In this document: in pieces, positions 41,113 through 49,094 of the stretch
Position numbering within the stretch: position 1 is the stretch's first letter
How the letters are laid out: each line of letters opens with the position of its first letter
Assembly (NCBI GenBank): GCA_036447375.1
Contig: JAZFUU010000071.1
Span: 1 to 63,146, forward strand
Reading direction: 5' to 3'
Length of the DNA: 63,146 bases
DNA from: JACZXC01 sp036447375
GTDB taxonomy: Bacteria; Myxococcota_A; UBA9160; SMWR01
Translations under genes and position numbers: made by a program
The notes under the pieces: generated by a model
Seen by the model: only the letters and a program-made list of their open reading frames with translations
Database searches by the model: none
Told to the model about the DNA's origin: nothing

Positions 41113-41505
41113 TCAATCCAGTTTCAGCAGGGACTTCGCGATCGCCAACACGCGGTTCGTCTGGAGCGGCTTCGTCAGATACTCGTTGGCGCCGAGACTG
41201 ATTCCGCGCGCGCGGTCTGCCTCAGCTCCCTCGGTCGTGATGACGACGATGGGAATGTCGTGCAGGTCGTCGTCGTTTCGGATCAAGCCGATCAGCTTCA
41301 GGCCATCCATGACCGGCATGTTGACGTCGATCAATACGAGATCGAAATGATCGGCAGATAGCTTCCTGAATCCGTCCAGCCCGTCTTGCGCCTCGACGAT
41401 CTCGACGTTCTTCAGGCGCGTGAGGGCGAACCTGAGAACCTGCCGCATCGTCGCGCTGTCTTCGACGATGAGGATTCGCATGCACGCGGCGTTCGGAAAG
41501 CTCAT
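41113..41505 (-). CDS. CheY-like single-domain response regulator (second of the cluster)
   Basis: 130 residues, receiver only. Acidic pair Glu15-Asp16 in RILIVEDS, phospho-acceptor Asp60 in LVLIDVNMP, Thr in VVITTEG and the conserved Lys in YLTKPLQ. All key residues are intact, so it should be phosphorylated by the clustered CheA. ATG at 41505 overlaps the cheR stop (ATGA); a Met eight residues in is the alternative. Last gene of the chemosensory operon. Target could be a flagellar switch, pilus or enzyme; unknown. Confidence 0.9.
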   Translation of the reverse strand: MSFPNAACMRILIVEDSATMRQVLRFALTRLKNVEIVEAQDGLDGFRKLSADHFDLVLIDVNMPVMDGLKLIGLIRNDDDLHDIPIVVITTEGAEADRARGISLGANEYLTKPLQTNRVLAIAKSLLKLD

Positions 41506-42425
41506 CGGTCCGCCTTGGGGGCATCGTCCGACAGCCCGGCTTCCGCCCGGCCGTGGCGCGGCGTGCCGAGGCCCAGTCCAGGTGAGGGCTTGAGGTAGAC
41601 CGATTCGTCGTTCAAACGCCGCAGCTCGAACGAAGTCGACACACCCACGAGCGATTCCGAGCGTCCCAGAAACAGATGCCCTCCCGGACGCAGCTTGTCC
41701 CAGAACGTCTCGATCAACCGCTGCCTACTGTCGGATGTAAGACGGGCGCTCGCATCGCGGCACAGCACCACGTCGACGCTGGGAATCGACGCAAGCTGGC
41801 CGGGGTCCAAGAAATTCAGGTCGATGAAATCGACATTTTCCCGAACTGCATCGGAGATCTGCCACAGTCCGCCCCTTTCGTGAAAGTACCGCTGGCGCAG
41901 CGCCGGCTCGGTCTCGCGCAGAGAGGTCTCGCGATAGCTGCCCCGACGGGCCCGCGCCAGCACTCCACGCGAGATGTCCGATGCGAAGATCTTGAAATCG
42001 GTGCCGGGGACGAGTTCGGACTCGAGCGCCAGCATCACCACGCTGTACGGTTCTTCACCGCCCGCGCAGCCCGCCGACCAGATGCTCAGCGGATTGCCGC
42101 CATCGGCCCGACGTTCCACCAGGTTCTCGGCCAGGATCTGCTGAACCAGCGCGTCGAGTTGGCCGCGGTCGCGGAAGAAGTGCGATTCGCCCGAAACCGT
42201 CTCTTCGATGAGTCGAGCGAGTTCCTCGGCTCCCGACGCCTGTCGAATGAAGTAGTGATAGGCAGCAAAGCTCTCGATTTCGAGTTCGCGGACCCGCCGG
42301 GCGATCCGATGCTCCAACGCAGGGCGTGTCTCGGGCCCACACTCGAGTCCGCAGTGAAGGCGCAGGAGTTGGGTGAACATCCGCCACTCGCGATCCGTCA
42401 TCTGAGGGTCTCGCCGATCTTCCAC
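41502..42425 (-). CDS. cheR: Chemotaxis protein methyltransferase CheR
   Basis: 307 residues. N-terminal helical domain (FTQLLRLHCGLEC) and SAM-binding domain: LSIWSAGCAGGEEPYSVVMLALE, ASDISRGVLARARRGSY and VDFIDLNFLD. Methylates receptor glutamates. The usual CRNVLIYF loop is altered to LCRDASARLT, with Asp in place of the Asn and a non-hydrophobic follow-up. GESHFFRD replaces the more usual T-x-F-FR form. Ends with a Gly/Arg-rich tail lacking a pentapeptide tether. It follows the HEAT gene after 11 bases. No cheB or cheD accompanies it. Confidence 0.9.
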   Translation of the reverse strand: MEDRRDPQMTDREWRMFTQLLRLHCGLECGPETRPALEHRIARRVRELEIESFAAYHYFIRQASGAEELARLIEETVSGESHFFRDRGQLDALVQQILAENLVERRADGGNPLSIWSAGCAGGEEPYSVVMLALESELVPGTDFKIFASDISRGVLARARRGSYRETSLRETEPALRQRYFHERGGLWQISDAVRENVDFIDLNFLDPGQLASIPSVDVVLCRDASARLTSDSRQRLIETFWDKLRPGGHLFLGRSESLVGVSTSFELRRLNDESVYLKPSPGLGLGTPRHGRAEAGLSDDAPKADR

Positions 42426-42436
42426 GTACGTCTCCG

Positions 42437-44515
42437 CTAGCTCTCGAGCCGCGTCAGAGCGCGGAGCATTTCTCCGCGCACGAACTCATCCCGCTCGGTA
42501 TGCATTCGACGCAGGATCGCCGGAACGGACTGAGTGACTCCGCGGTCCGCCAATGTTCGGATCGCCTCGGCGCGAACCGACCAATCCGGATGTGAGACGA
42601 GGCCGATCACCGCCCCCAGTCGATCGGAAGCGGCGTGAGCCGCCAAGCACCCGGTCGCCTCCGATATCAGCTCGGGCTCCCCGCGCTCGAGTACTTCCGC
42701 GGCGCGCTCGGCCACGGGACCACCCACCTGCTTCAGGGCCGCCACGGCGGCGATGGCGACGACGGCGTCGTCCGCGAGACCGGCTTCGATCAGCGCGAGG
42801 ACGATTTCGCGGCCGGACTCCTCCGACCGGGAGTATCGGCCGCCGGCGGCTCGAATCGCGGCCGCGCGTACCCAGGGATCTTCATCGCCAGCCAGATGCC
42901 GGAGGGCGGCGAGCGCAGCTTCGCTCGGACAGGAACCGAGGACACGGGCAACCGCCGCGCGGACGGTTGCGGATTCGTCGCCCAGGGCCGATCGCAGGGT
43001 TTCGGTCGCCGCCGCCGGATCGAGTCGCCCCACCGCTCCGACCGCCGCCCGTCGGACCCCTGCGTCGGAATCGCCGAGCAGGATCTCGATGAGAGGCTGA
43101 TCCGAAACGCGAGCGATTCTCCCAAGCACCCCGGCCAATGCGCGTCGAACCCGATCCGGCGCACCCTGAAACCGCGAACGAAGGAGTTCCACCAGCTCAT
43201 CGGCGAGGCTCGCGCGTTCCGACAGGGCGATCAGTGCCTCGCTCGCCGCAATCACCTCGGCTCCGCAGTCGAATTCGTACTCGCGAGCCGCCGTCTCCAA
43301 TCGATCCATCAGAACCGGGACCGCCTCCGCACGCTCCCCTACCGATCGTGCGGCCGCAATTCGGACCTCGGGGTCGACATCCTCCAGGGCCTCCATCAGT
43401 CGTGGCGACCCGCGCCCGCCATCGATGCGACCGAGGAGCAGACATGCGTTGCGTCTCGATTCCCGCTCGAGATCGTTCCAGGCAGCGTCGAGCGTTTCCG
43501 CTGCCAACGAGCCCATGGCCTCCAGGGTCGCAAGGCAGACGTCGACGAGCGCGTCGTCGTTCCCCGCGCGCAGAATCGGACCCACCACCTCGGGAGTTCG
43601 CAACAGCCCGAGGAACTGAACGAGGATCAGTCGCGTCGCCAGGTCCGCATTCGCGAGGCGCTGAACGGCGGACGTCACCAGCACGGGGGACTCGTCGGCG
43701 GCTTGCCGGATCTTTTCGAACAGCTCCTCACACCCCGCACCGTCACTGCGAGCGACCAGAATCAACAGCGAACGAATGGCCGCTTCGCGAGCGCTTCGCG
43801 ACCGCTCGGCCAGAGCCTTCAGCAGCGTCGGAACCGCCTCTCCGTCGTCGGGGCAACCGAGCAGGAGCAACGCGGCCGGGCACAGGGTGGGATCGTCGAG
43901 GACCGCGCCGAGCTCACTCACCGGGATCCGCTCTCCCAGCAAGAAGAGAGCGTGGAGCGCAGCAAACCGCACCGGGGGGACCTCCTCCGAGTCCGTCGCC
44001 AGCCGGTGCAGCGCCCGGTCGACTCCATCTCCACCGATGGCGCCGAGGGCCTCGGCGATCGCGGCGCGCACATTCGGGTCGGGGTCCTCGATCAGACACA
44101 GGAGGTGGGGAAGAGCCTGGGAATCCCCGATGGCGGCGAGGATATCCACCGTGAGCTTGCGCACGTCTGGATCGTTCGTTCCGATCGCGTCCACGATCAG
44201 GGGCACGACCTTGGAGCCGCATCGGATGAGCGCTTCAACGGCGGCATTCCGGCGGCCGGGATCGTCTGCTTCCGCCAATTCGGGAATCAGCGCGTCGGCG
44301 GCCAGCGTGATGTCGGGACATGCCGCGAGCCGTTCCACCGACGCTTTCCGAACTCGCCAACTCGGATCGCCCAGCGCCTCGATCAAGACCGGTATCGAAT
44401 CCGCGACTCCGATGGCTCCGACGCGCTCGACCGCCAGGCGCCGGACTTCTTCATCCGAACTTTCCAGGTCTCGCAAGATGCTCTCGCGATCGCGGTCGTC
44501 GCAGAGGTCGCTCAT
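42437..44515 (-). CDS. HEAT-repeat protein of the chemosensory operon
   Basis: 692 residues made almost wholly of ~31-residue helical hairpin repeats, about 20 copies, for example LESSDEEVRRLAVERVGAIG, LGDPSWRVRKASVERLAACP, LLGDSDAGVRRAAVGAVGRL, LGDESATVRAAVARVLGSC and the C-terminal LVSHPDWSVRAEAIRTLAD. No signal peptide or membrane segment, so a cytosolic alpha-solenoid for protein binding. It overlaps the stop of the zinc-ribbon gene (ATGA) and precedes cheR. A role as scaffold for the CheA array or its output is inferred only from position. Confidence 0.88.
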   Translation of the reverse strand: MSDLCDDRDRESILRDLESSDEEVRRLAVERVGAIGVADSIPVLIEALGDPSWRVRKASVERLAACPDITLAADALIPELAEADDPGRRNAAVEALIRCGSKVVPLIVDAIGTNDPDVRKLTVDILAAIGDSQALPHLLCLIEDPDPNVRAAIAEALGAIGGDGVDRALHRLATDSEEVPPVRFAALHALFLLGERIPVSELGAVLDDPTLCPAALLLLGCPDDGEAVPTLLKALAERSRSAREAAIRSLLILVARSDGAGCEELFEKIRQAADESPVLVTSAVQRLANADLATRLILVQFLGLLRTPEVVGPILRAGNDDALVDVCLATLEAMGSLAAETLDAAWNDLERESRRNACLLLGRIDGGRGSPRLMEALEDVDPEVRIAAARSVGERAEAVPVLMDRLETAAREYEFDCGAEVIAASEALIALSERASLADELVELLRSRFQGAPDRVRRALAGVLGRIARVSDQPLIEILLGDSDAGVRRAAVGAVGRLDPAAATETLRSALGDESATVRAAVARVLGSCPSEAALAALRHLAGDEDPWVRAAAIRAAGGRYSRSEESGREIVLALIEAGLADDAVVAIAAVAALKQVGGPVAERAAEVLERGEPELISEATGCLAAHAASDRLGAVIGLVSHPDWSVRAEAIRTLADRGVTQSVPAILRRMHTERDEFVRGEMLRALTRLES

Positions 44516-45510
44516 GGCTTGCCCCGGTTGCGCGCGACGCGCTGGATCTCTTCCGCGAGAAAATCCTTCTTCGCGCGAACGGCCGCATCGATCCGCTGTT
44601 CAAAGTGCGCACGTCCCTCGCTGATCTCTACCGCCAGGGCCTCCGCGGGATTCCCGCTTGCGACCGCCGCGTCGAATTTCGCCTCGTTGTACAGCACGAT
44701 GTCCGCCACGATGACGCGCGCCAGACGCTCGGCCTCGGCCGTCCCAGGATCCGCATCGCTCTCTGCGGCTGTCGGAGGCACCGTCACAGCCGGGGCGGGT
44801 GCGGGGGGAGGCGCGGCCACCGGCTGTGGAGGTTTCGCGGCGACGGGCGCGGGGGAAGGCGCGGCCACCGGCTGCGGAGGTTTCGCGGCGACGGGCGCGG
44901 GGGGAGGCGCGGCCACCGGCTGCGGAGGTTTCGCAGCGACGGGCGCGGGGGGAGGCGCGGCCACCGGCTGCGGAGGTTTCGCAGCGACGGGCGCGGATTG
45001 GGCCCCGAGGCCGAGATCGTCCACCAGGGACCGGAGGGCGGCAGGCAGCTGGGCGCGCTCGACCCGGGCATCCGGCCCGAAGGGCGCCGCCGACGGGTCG
45101 CTGGGGTCCTGAGCCACGTCGACCAGGACGACCCGGATCTGCTGCAGACTCGCATTCCGCTTGATCAGTTCGCACACCTGGAGCCCGGTCATCTTGGGGA
45201 GATCCGTGTCGAGAACCACCAGCGCCGGCAGGGCTCTCTGCACGCTGAGAATCGCATCGACACCATCGTGGACCAGCAGCGGACGCAGACCCCAGGCGAT
45301 CAGGGTGTTCGCCAGCTCCCGCCCGGCATCAACACTGCAGCAGGCGATAATTGCGTTCGCATTCTCCGGCGGACTCGCCTTCGGCGCCGGCGGTCGAACG
45401 CGGAACGCGGCCCCACATTCCGAACATCGGATGCCCGACCCCTTCGGACCCAGGCGACTCGCATCCACGCGGTAGCGCGCGCCGCATTTCGGACATGCCG
45501 CGATCATCAC
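44512..45510 (-). CDS. Zinc-ribbon / pseudo-receiver protein with Pro-Ala repeat linker
   Basis: 332 residues in four parts. Residues 1-40: MJ0042-type zinc ribbon with Cys6, Cys9, Cys29, Cys32. Residues 50-130: receiver-like fold that keeps Asp101 (LVVLDTDLP) but has Cys57-Cys58 where the Mg-binding acidic pair should be, and lacks the expected Lys, so phosphorylation is doubtful. Residues ~175-240: four near-identical 16-residue Pro/Ala/Val units. C-terminal ~75 residues: charged helical domain (RLARVIVADIVLYNEAKFDAA, ISEGRAHFEQRIDAAV). I recall similar ribbon and tail pairings in deltaproteobacterial signalling proteins. Between mcp and the HEAT gene with ATGA-type overlaps at both ends. 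Confidence 0.82.
   Translation of the reverse strand: MMIAACPKCGARYRVDASRLGPKGSGIRCSECGAAFRVRPPAPKASPPENANAIIACCSVDAGRELANTLIAWGLRPLLVHDGVDAILSVQRALPALVVLDTDLPKMTGLQVCELIKRNASLQQIRVVLVDVAQDPSDPSAAPFGPDARVERAQLPAALRSLVDDLGLGAQSAPVAAKPPQPVAAPPPAPVAAKPPQPVAAPPPAPVAAKPPQPVAAPSPAPVAAKPPQPVAAPPPAPAPAVTVPPTAAESDADPGTAEAERLARVIVADIVLYNEAKFDAAVASGNPAEALAVEISEGRAHFEQRIDAAVRAKKDFLAEEIQRVARNRGKP
44797..44988 (-). repeat. Four tandem 48-bp coding repeats
   Basis: Units at 44797-44844, 44845-44892, 44893-44940 and 44941-44988, with a short partial copy after the last. The third and fourth are identical over nearly all bases; the first differs at a few positions. Each encodes 16 residues of the type PVAAPPPAPVAAKPPQ. 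Period is a multiple of three, so copy number can change without breaking the frame. Confidence 0.95.
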
Positions 45511-48089
45511 CGACTCCCTCCATCGCCCGAGGCAATGCGGACTCTTCCAATATCCTTCCGCAAGTCCACCGCCTTCCGAAAAAGCTCTCTCACGGCCCCC
45601 TCCATCTGCTGCGATAGCTCCTCGTTCGAACGCGTACGCTTTCGCAAGTCTCCCAGGAATTCGACCGCCGTCTCACAAGCCAGCGACTGTCCCTGAAACG
45701 CGGCTTCGACACGTCCCGCGTGTTCGCGCACCCGATCGACGCTCTCCTTGATCCGGGCCGAACCATGCGGTGCGTTTCCACTCAAACGATCGGCCGCTTC
45801 GCGCATGGCGATCGCGCCTCGAAACGCCGTTTCGTTGTCCCGCTCCTGGTCTCCGGATACGTGCCGGATCCCTTCGACTCCCGCTTTCACTCGCTCCATG
45901 AGCTCCACCACATGGCCGGCGGCCCTGGCCTGCTCGCTCACCACCGTCACGATTCTTGCCATTCGCGTACCGCTTTCTCGCGACGTAAGTGTGATTTCCT
46001 CGAGACTCACCCCGGCCTCCGCGGACAGATCCACGCCACTCGCGACGCTCTCGCCGCCCCGCTCGACGGCCCCGATCGCATTCGAACTCTCGGATTGGAG
46101 GCCCCGGATCAGGGCCCCGATCTCCTTGGTGCTCACCAGAACGCGATCGGCCAGGTCCTTGATCTGATCGGCAACCACCGCGAAGGCACGTCCGTTTTCC
46201 CCGGCTTGAGCCGCGATAATCGCAGCGTTGAGGGCCAGAAGATTCGTCTCATCGGCGACATCGTCGATCACTTCCACGATCGCGCCGATCTCATTGGTTC
46301 GAATTCCGAGATTTCGGATCACCCGCTCTGCGGTCTCGGTCGCGTCGCGGATCGCCTCCATCCCGGCAATCGTCTGCCGCACCTTTTCCTGGCCCTTCTC
46401 GGCGCCGTTGACGACCTGCCGTGACAAGCGAACCGACTCCTCTGCCGATGTATCCACCTCATGCAGGGACGTCGCCATCTCCGCCATGCTCGCCGACATC
46501 TGCGCCGATGTATCGCCCAGCGACGAGGCGTTCTCGGAGACCTCGCGAACGCTCAGAAGCATCTGCTCGATCGAGCTCGAAACCCCGGCTACCTGCGTCG
46601 ACAAGACTCGCGCCGTTTCACCCAGCTGCTGCTCCGCGGATCCGAGTTCCGAAACCGAATGGTGCGCCTCCTCCACAACAACGGTCAGCTGGGAACTCGA
46701 ATTCGCCATCACCTTGGCCCGATCCTTGATCCCCTCGATCGAGGTTGCGGACTGTTCGATTCCCCGGCTCTGATCCGCTGTCACGGCGACCAGGTTGCCG
46801 GCCAGTCCCTCGATCTCGTCGACCATCGACTCCACCCGTTCCGCGGCGGTCGCAATCTGGGCGAAATCCGCCCTGAGGGTGGATCCCATCCGATCGAACA
46901 ATCGCGCCAGCTCTCCCAACTCGTCTTCGGACTCGTACGCTCGAGCCGGGACCGACTCCCCCGAGGCCATCCGCTCGGCGACACGGCGCAGGGCCCGCGT
47001 CGCGCGACCCATGGCGCTGGAGAACACGATGGCCAACCCGACGGCGACGGCCACAGACACCACCAGCAGGCCGGCGAAGACTTCCCAGTAGCCGGAACTC
47101 GGGAGTTCACTGCGAGGGGTAGCAGCGACGAGCACTCGTCGATCGTCGATCCGGCGCCAGGAAAGGATCATCCGGCTGTCGAGTCGGGTCGTACTCCCTT
47201 CGCCAACTCCTCGAGCGATTTCGAGGCGCAGGTGTTCGAGAAGCTCGGGCGCCACATGCGATTGGCCGACTTCGCCGGGCGTCAGTTCGAGCAGCGAGAT
47301 CGCGATGGGGAGGCCTGCGTCGGACGTGACGCCATTCGCCCCATCGTCGGCGAGTGCCCGCTGCGCTTCCGCACCTGTCATTGCGAGACGCTGCCAGTGA
47401 AGGGTCAGATCCTCGATGGAACGCGTGGCCCTGGACTCGGCGAATAGCAATCCGCAGACCAACGGAATCGCAACCACTCCCATCGCACCGGCGAGAAGCT
47501 TGCGTCGCAGGGGCAGATGGCGATTCAACGCGTTTCGCTCCGCGGGATCCGCGAACTCCGACGCCAACACCTCCCCCACGGATTCGACCACGCGGCGCAC
47601 CCCGAGGTACACGAAACAACCCACGACCAGACCGGCACACACGCCGGAGAGCGTCACGACCGCGGCGTCGAAGGCGCCCCACTCGGAAAACCGCAGGCGC
47701 ATCGCCAAGGCGATCGCAGCTGCCAGACCCGTCCACGCGATACTGCCCACCCAGGCGCTCCCGCCGGGCAGTTTCTGGATCGCCGCAAAGGCCAATCGAG
47801 GCGGATTTTCTCCCGTCGGATCGGGAGCGGTGAGCCCCTCGCTCCGCCGCTCGAGGTGGACACACACCGGTTCGAGAAGCCGGCGCAGCCACATCCACGC
47901 GAGTCCGCCGACCACAGCGCCGCCGCCCGCCACCAGCCCCAACAGCCATTTCCACTCGGCTTCGCCGATGTCGAGAAGCCCGATCCAGCCGACGATGACG
48001 ACGGGCACGGCCGAAATCGCCAAGCCCCTGACCTCGCCGATCACTTGTCGCCGGAACTCGGAGGCCCCGATCAGTCGGTTGGAACTCAC
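45507..48089 (-). CDS. Methyl-accepting chemotaxis protein with six membrane segments
   Basis: 860 residues. Hydrophobic segments at about 24-41, 48-66, 112-131, 141-164, 197-217 and 334-357; the last two enclose a ~115-residue probable periplasmic sensor region without a recognised fold. HAMP follows (about 357-410), then long coiled coil. The signalling tip (605-650) reads DDVADETNLLALNAAIIAAQAGENGRAFAVVADQIKDLADR, recognisable but with Ile for Glu, Gln for Arg, Ala for Gly and Gln-Ile for Glu-Val relative to the consensus. Expected to bind CheA/CheW made from the same operon. Four-helix membrane N-terminus is unusual. Confidence 0.93.
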   Translation of the reverse strand: MSSNRLIGASEFRRQVIGEVRGLAISAVPVVIVGWIGLLDIGEAEWKWLLGLVAGGGAVVGGLAWMWLRRLLEPVCVHLERRSEGLTAPDPTGENPPRLAFAAIQKLPGGSAWVGSIAWTGLAAAIALAMRLRFSEWGAFDAAVVTLSGVCAGLVVGCFVYLGVRRVVESVGEVLASEFADPAERNALNRHLPLRRKLLAGAMGVVAIPLVCGLLFAESRATRSIEDLTLHWQRLAMTGAEAQRALADDGANGVTSDAGLPIAISLLELTPGEVGQSHVAPELLEHLRLEIARGVGEGSTTRLDSRMILSWRRIDDRRVLVAATPRSELPSSGYWEVFAGLLVVSVAVAVGLAIVFSSAMGRATRALRRVAERMASGESVPARAYESEDELGELARLFDRMGSTLRADFAQIATAAERVESMVDEIEGLAGNLVAVTADQSRGIEQSATSIEGIKDRAKVMANSSSQLTVVVEEAHHSVSELGSAEQQLGETARVLSTQVAGVSSSIEQMLLSVREVSENASSLGDTSAQMSASMAEMATSLHEVDTSAEESVRLSRQVVNGAEKGQEKVRQTIAGMEAIRDATETAERVIRNLGIRTNEIGAIVEVIDDVADETNLLALNAAIIAAQAGENGRAFAVVADQIKDLADRVLVSTKEIGALIRGLQSESSNAIGAVERGGESVASGVDLSAEAGVSLEEITLTSRESGTRMARIVTVVSEQARAAGHVVELMERVKAGVEGIRHVSGDQERDNETAFRGAIAMREAADRLSGNAPHGSARIKESVDRVREHAGRVEAAFQGQSLACETAVEFLGDLRKRTRSNEELSQQMEGAVRELFRKAVDLRKDIGRVRIASGDGGSR

Positions 48090-48586
48090 GCCGACGCCTC
48101 CCGCGTAGACGACTCGGAGTCGCGAACGAGCCGGAGAAGCGATTCCAGCGACAGGACGACGATCGGATCGGCTCCCTTCCTACGCACGACGGCCTGTATC
48201 AGCTCACCGGAGTTCGGGCTGGAGGTCTCCGCAGGTCGACACAAATCCGAGGCTTCCACGGTCACCACGTCGGTCGCCCGCTGCACGACCAGCCCAATCA
48301 CGAGCCCGCCGATTTGACTGATGACGATCCGCCCTCCGGCGGTTTCCCCGATCGGGGCTTCGCCAAGGGCCCGACCCAGGTCGACAACCGGTATCAGTGT
48401 GCCCCGCAATTCGATCACACCCTCGATCAGCGGGGGCGACCCGGGCAACGGCTTCACGGTCCTCCAGCGAACGATCTCGCGAATGCTCGTGACGTCCATT
48501 CCGAAGGTGTGGCTGCCCACCTCGAAGCAGCCGAGGGTCAGCCCCGGCTCCTTGGCGGCCGCGGATTCAGGACTCATCGTGAACAT
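48086..48586 (-). CDS. cheW: CheW-type coupling protein
   Basis: 166 residues. Classical CheW core: LGCFEVGSHTFGMDVTSIREIV, LPGSPPLIEGVIELRGTLIPVVDLG, GLVIGLVVQRATDVV. Tethers CheA to receptors. It starts inside the end of the other cheW (20-base overlap from ATG 48586, 11 from ATG 48577). Its stop overlaps the mcp start, so stoichiometric production with that receptor is likely. Confidence 0.93.
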   Translation of the reverse strand: MFTMSPESAAAKEPGLTLGCFEVGSHTFGMDVTSIREIVRWRTVKPLPGSPPLIEGVIELRGTLIPVVDLGRALGEAPIGETAGGRIVISQIGGLVIGLVVQRATDVVTVEASDLCRPAETSSPNSGELIQAVVRRKGADPIVVLSLESLLRLVRDSESSTREASA

Positions 48587-49094
48587 CCAACAACGAGTCG
48601 AGGGCGATCACGGAAATGAACTGGTCTCGGTACCGACACATGGCCTCGACGGCGACGGACTCACCGGGCAGCGAGGGGTGCAATGCGTCCTCCGGAATGC
48701 GGAGGACCCCCACCACAGCGTCGACCAGCAGTCCCGCTGCGGTGCCGTCGGCTCCGCGCACGAAGAGAATGCGGCTCGCCCGCGTCGGCTCCCCGGGTGG
48801 AAATCCGAGCCTGCGCCGGACGTCGATGATCTGGACGATTTCGCCGCGCTGCGAGACCACGCCGCAAATCTCCTTGGGCACCCTGGGAATGGGCGTGATC
48901 GGCCGGATCCGGACGACCTCGCGCACTCGTTCCACCGCGAGCGCGTACACGACGCCACCCAGCTCGCATGCGAGAAATTCGCTCGATTCGTCTCGGAGTT
49001 CGGGCTCGACTTCGCCTTCCGACGCCGAGCGAGCGAGTGCCTCCCATGCCCCGGTCGTATCCACGGAAGCAGCGATCGATGCCCTACTCCTCAC
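48567..49094 (-). CDS. cheW: CheW-type coupling protein (second copy)
   Basis: 175 residues, with an extra ~40-residue N-terminal stretch. Core: EFLACELGGVVYALAVERVREVV, ITPIPRVPKEICGVVSQRGEIVQIIDVRRRLG, ILFVRGADGTAAGLLVDAVVGVLRI. GTG start overlaps the cheA stop by four bases. The two CheW proteins are diverged from each other, suggesting either different array positions or a CheV-like role without receiver. Confidence 0.92.
   Translation of the reverse strand: MRSRASIAASVDTTGAWEALARSASEGEVEPELRDESSEFLACELGGVVYALAVERVREVVRIRPITPIPRVPKEICGVVSQRGEIVQIIDVRRRLGFPPGEPTRASRILFVRGADGTAAGLLVDAVVGVLRIPEDALHPSLPGESVAVEAMCRYRDQFISVIALDSLLDVHDES

Noticed and set aside
44797..44988. Tandem repeats as a CRISPR array
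   Set aside because: Units are contiguous without spacers and lie in a coding frame.
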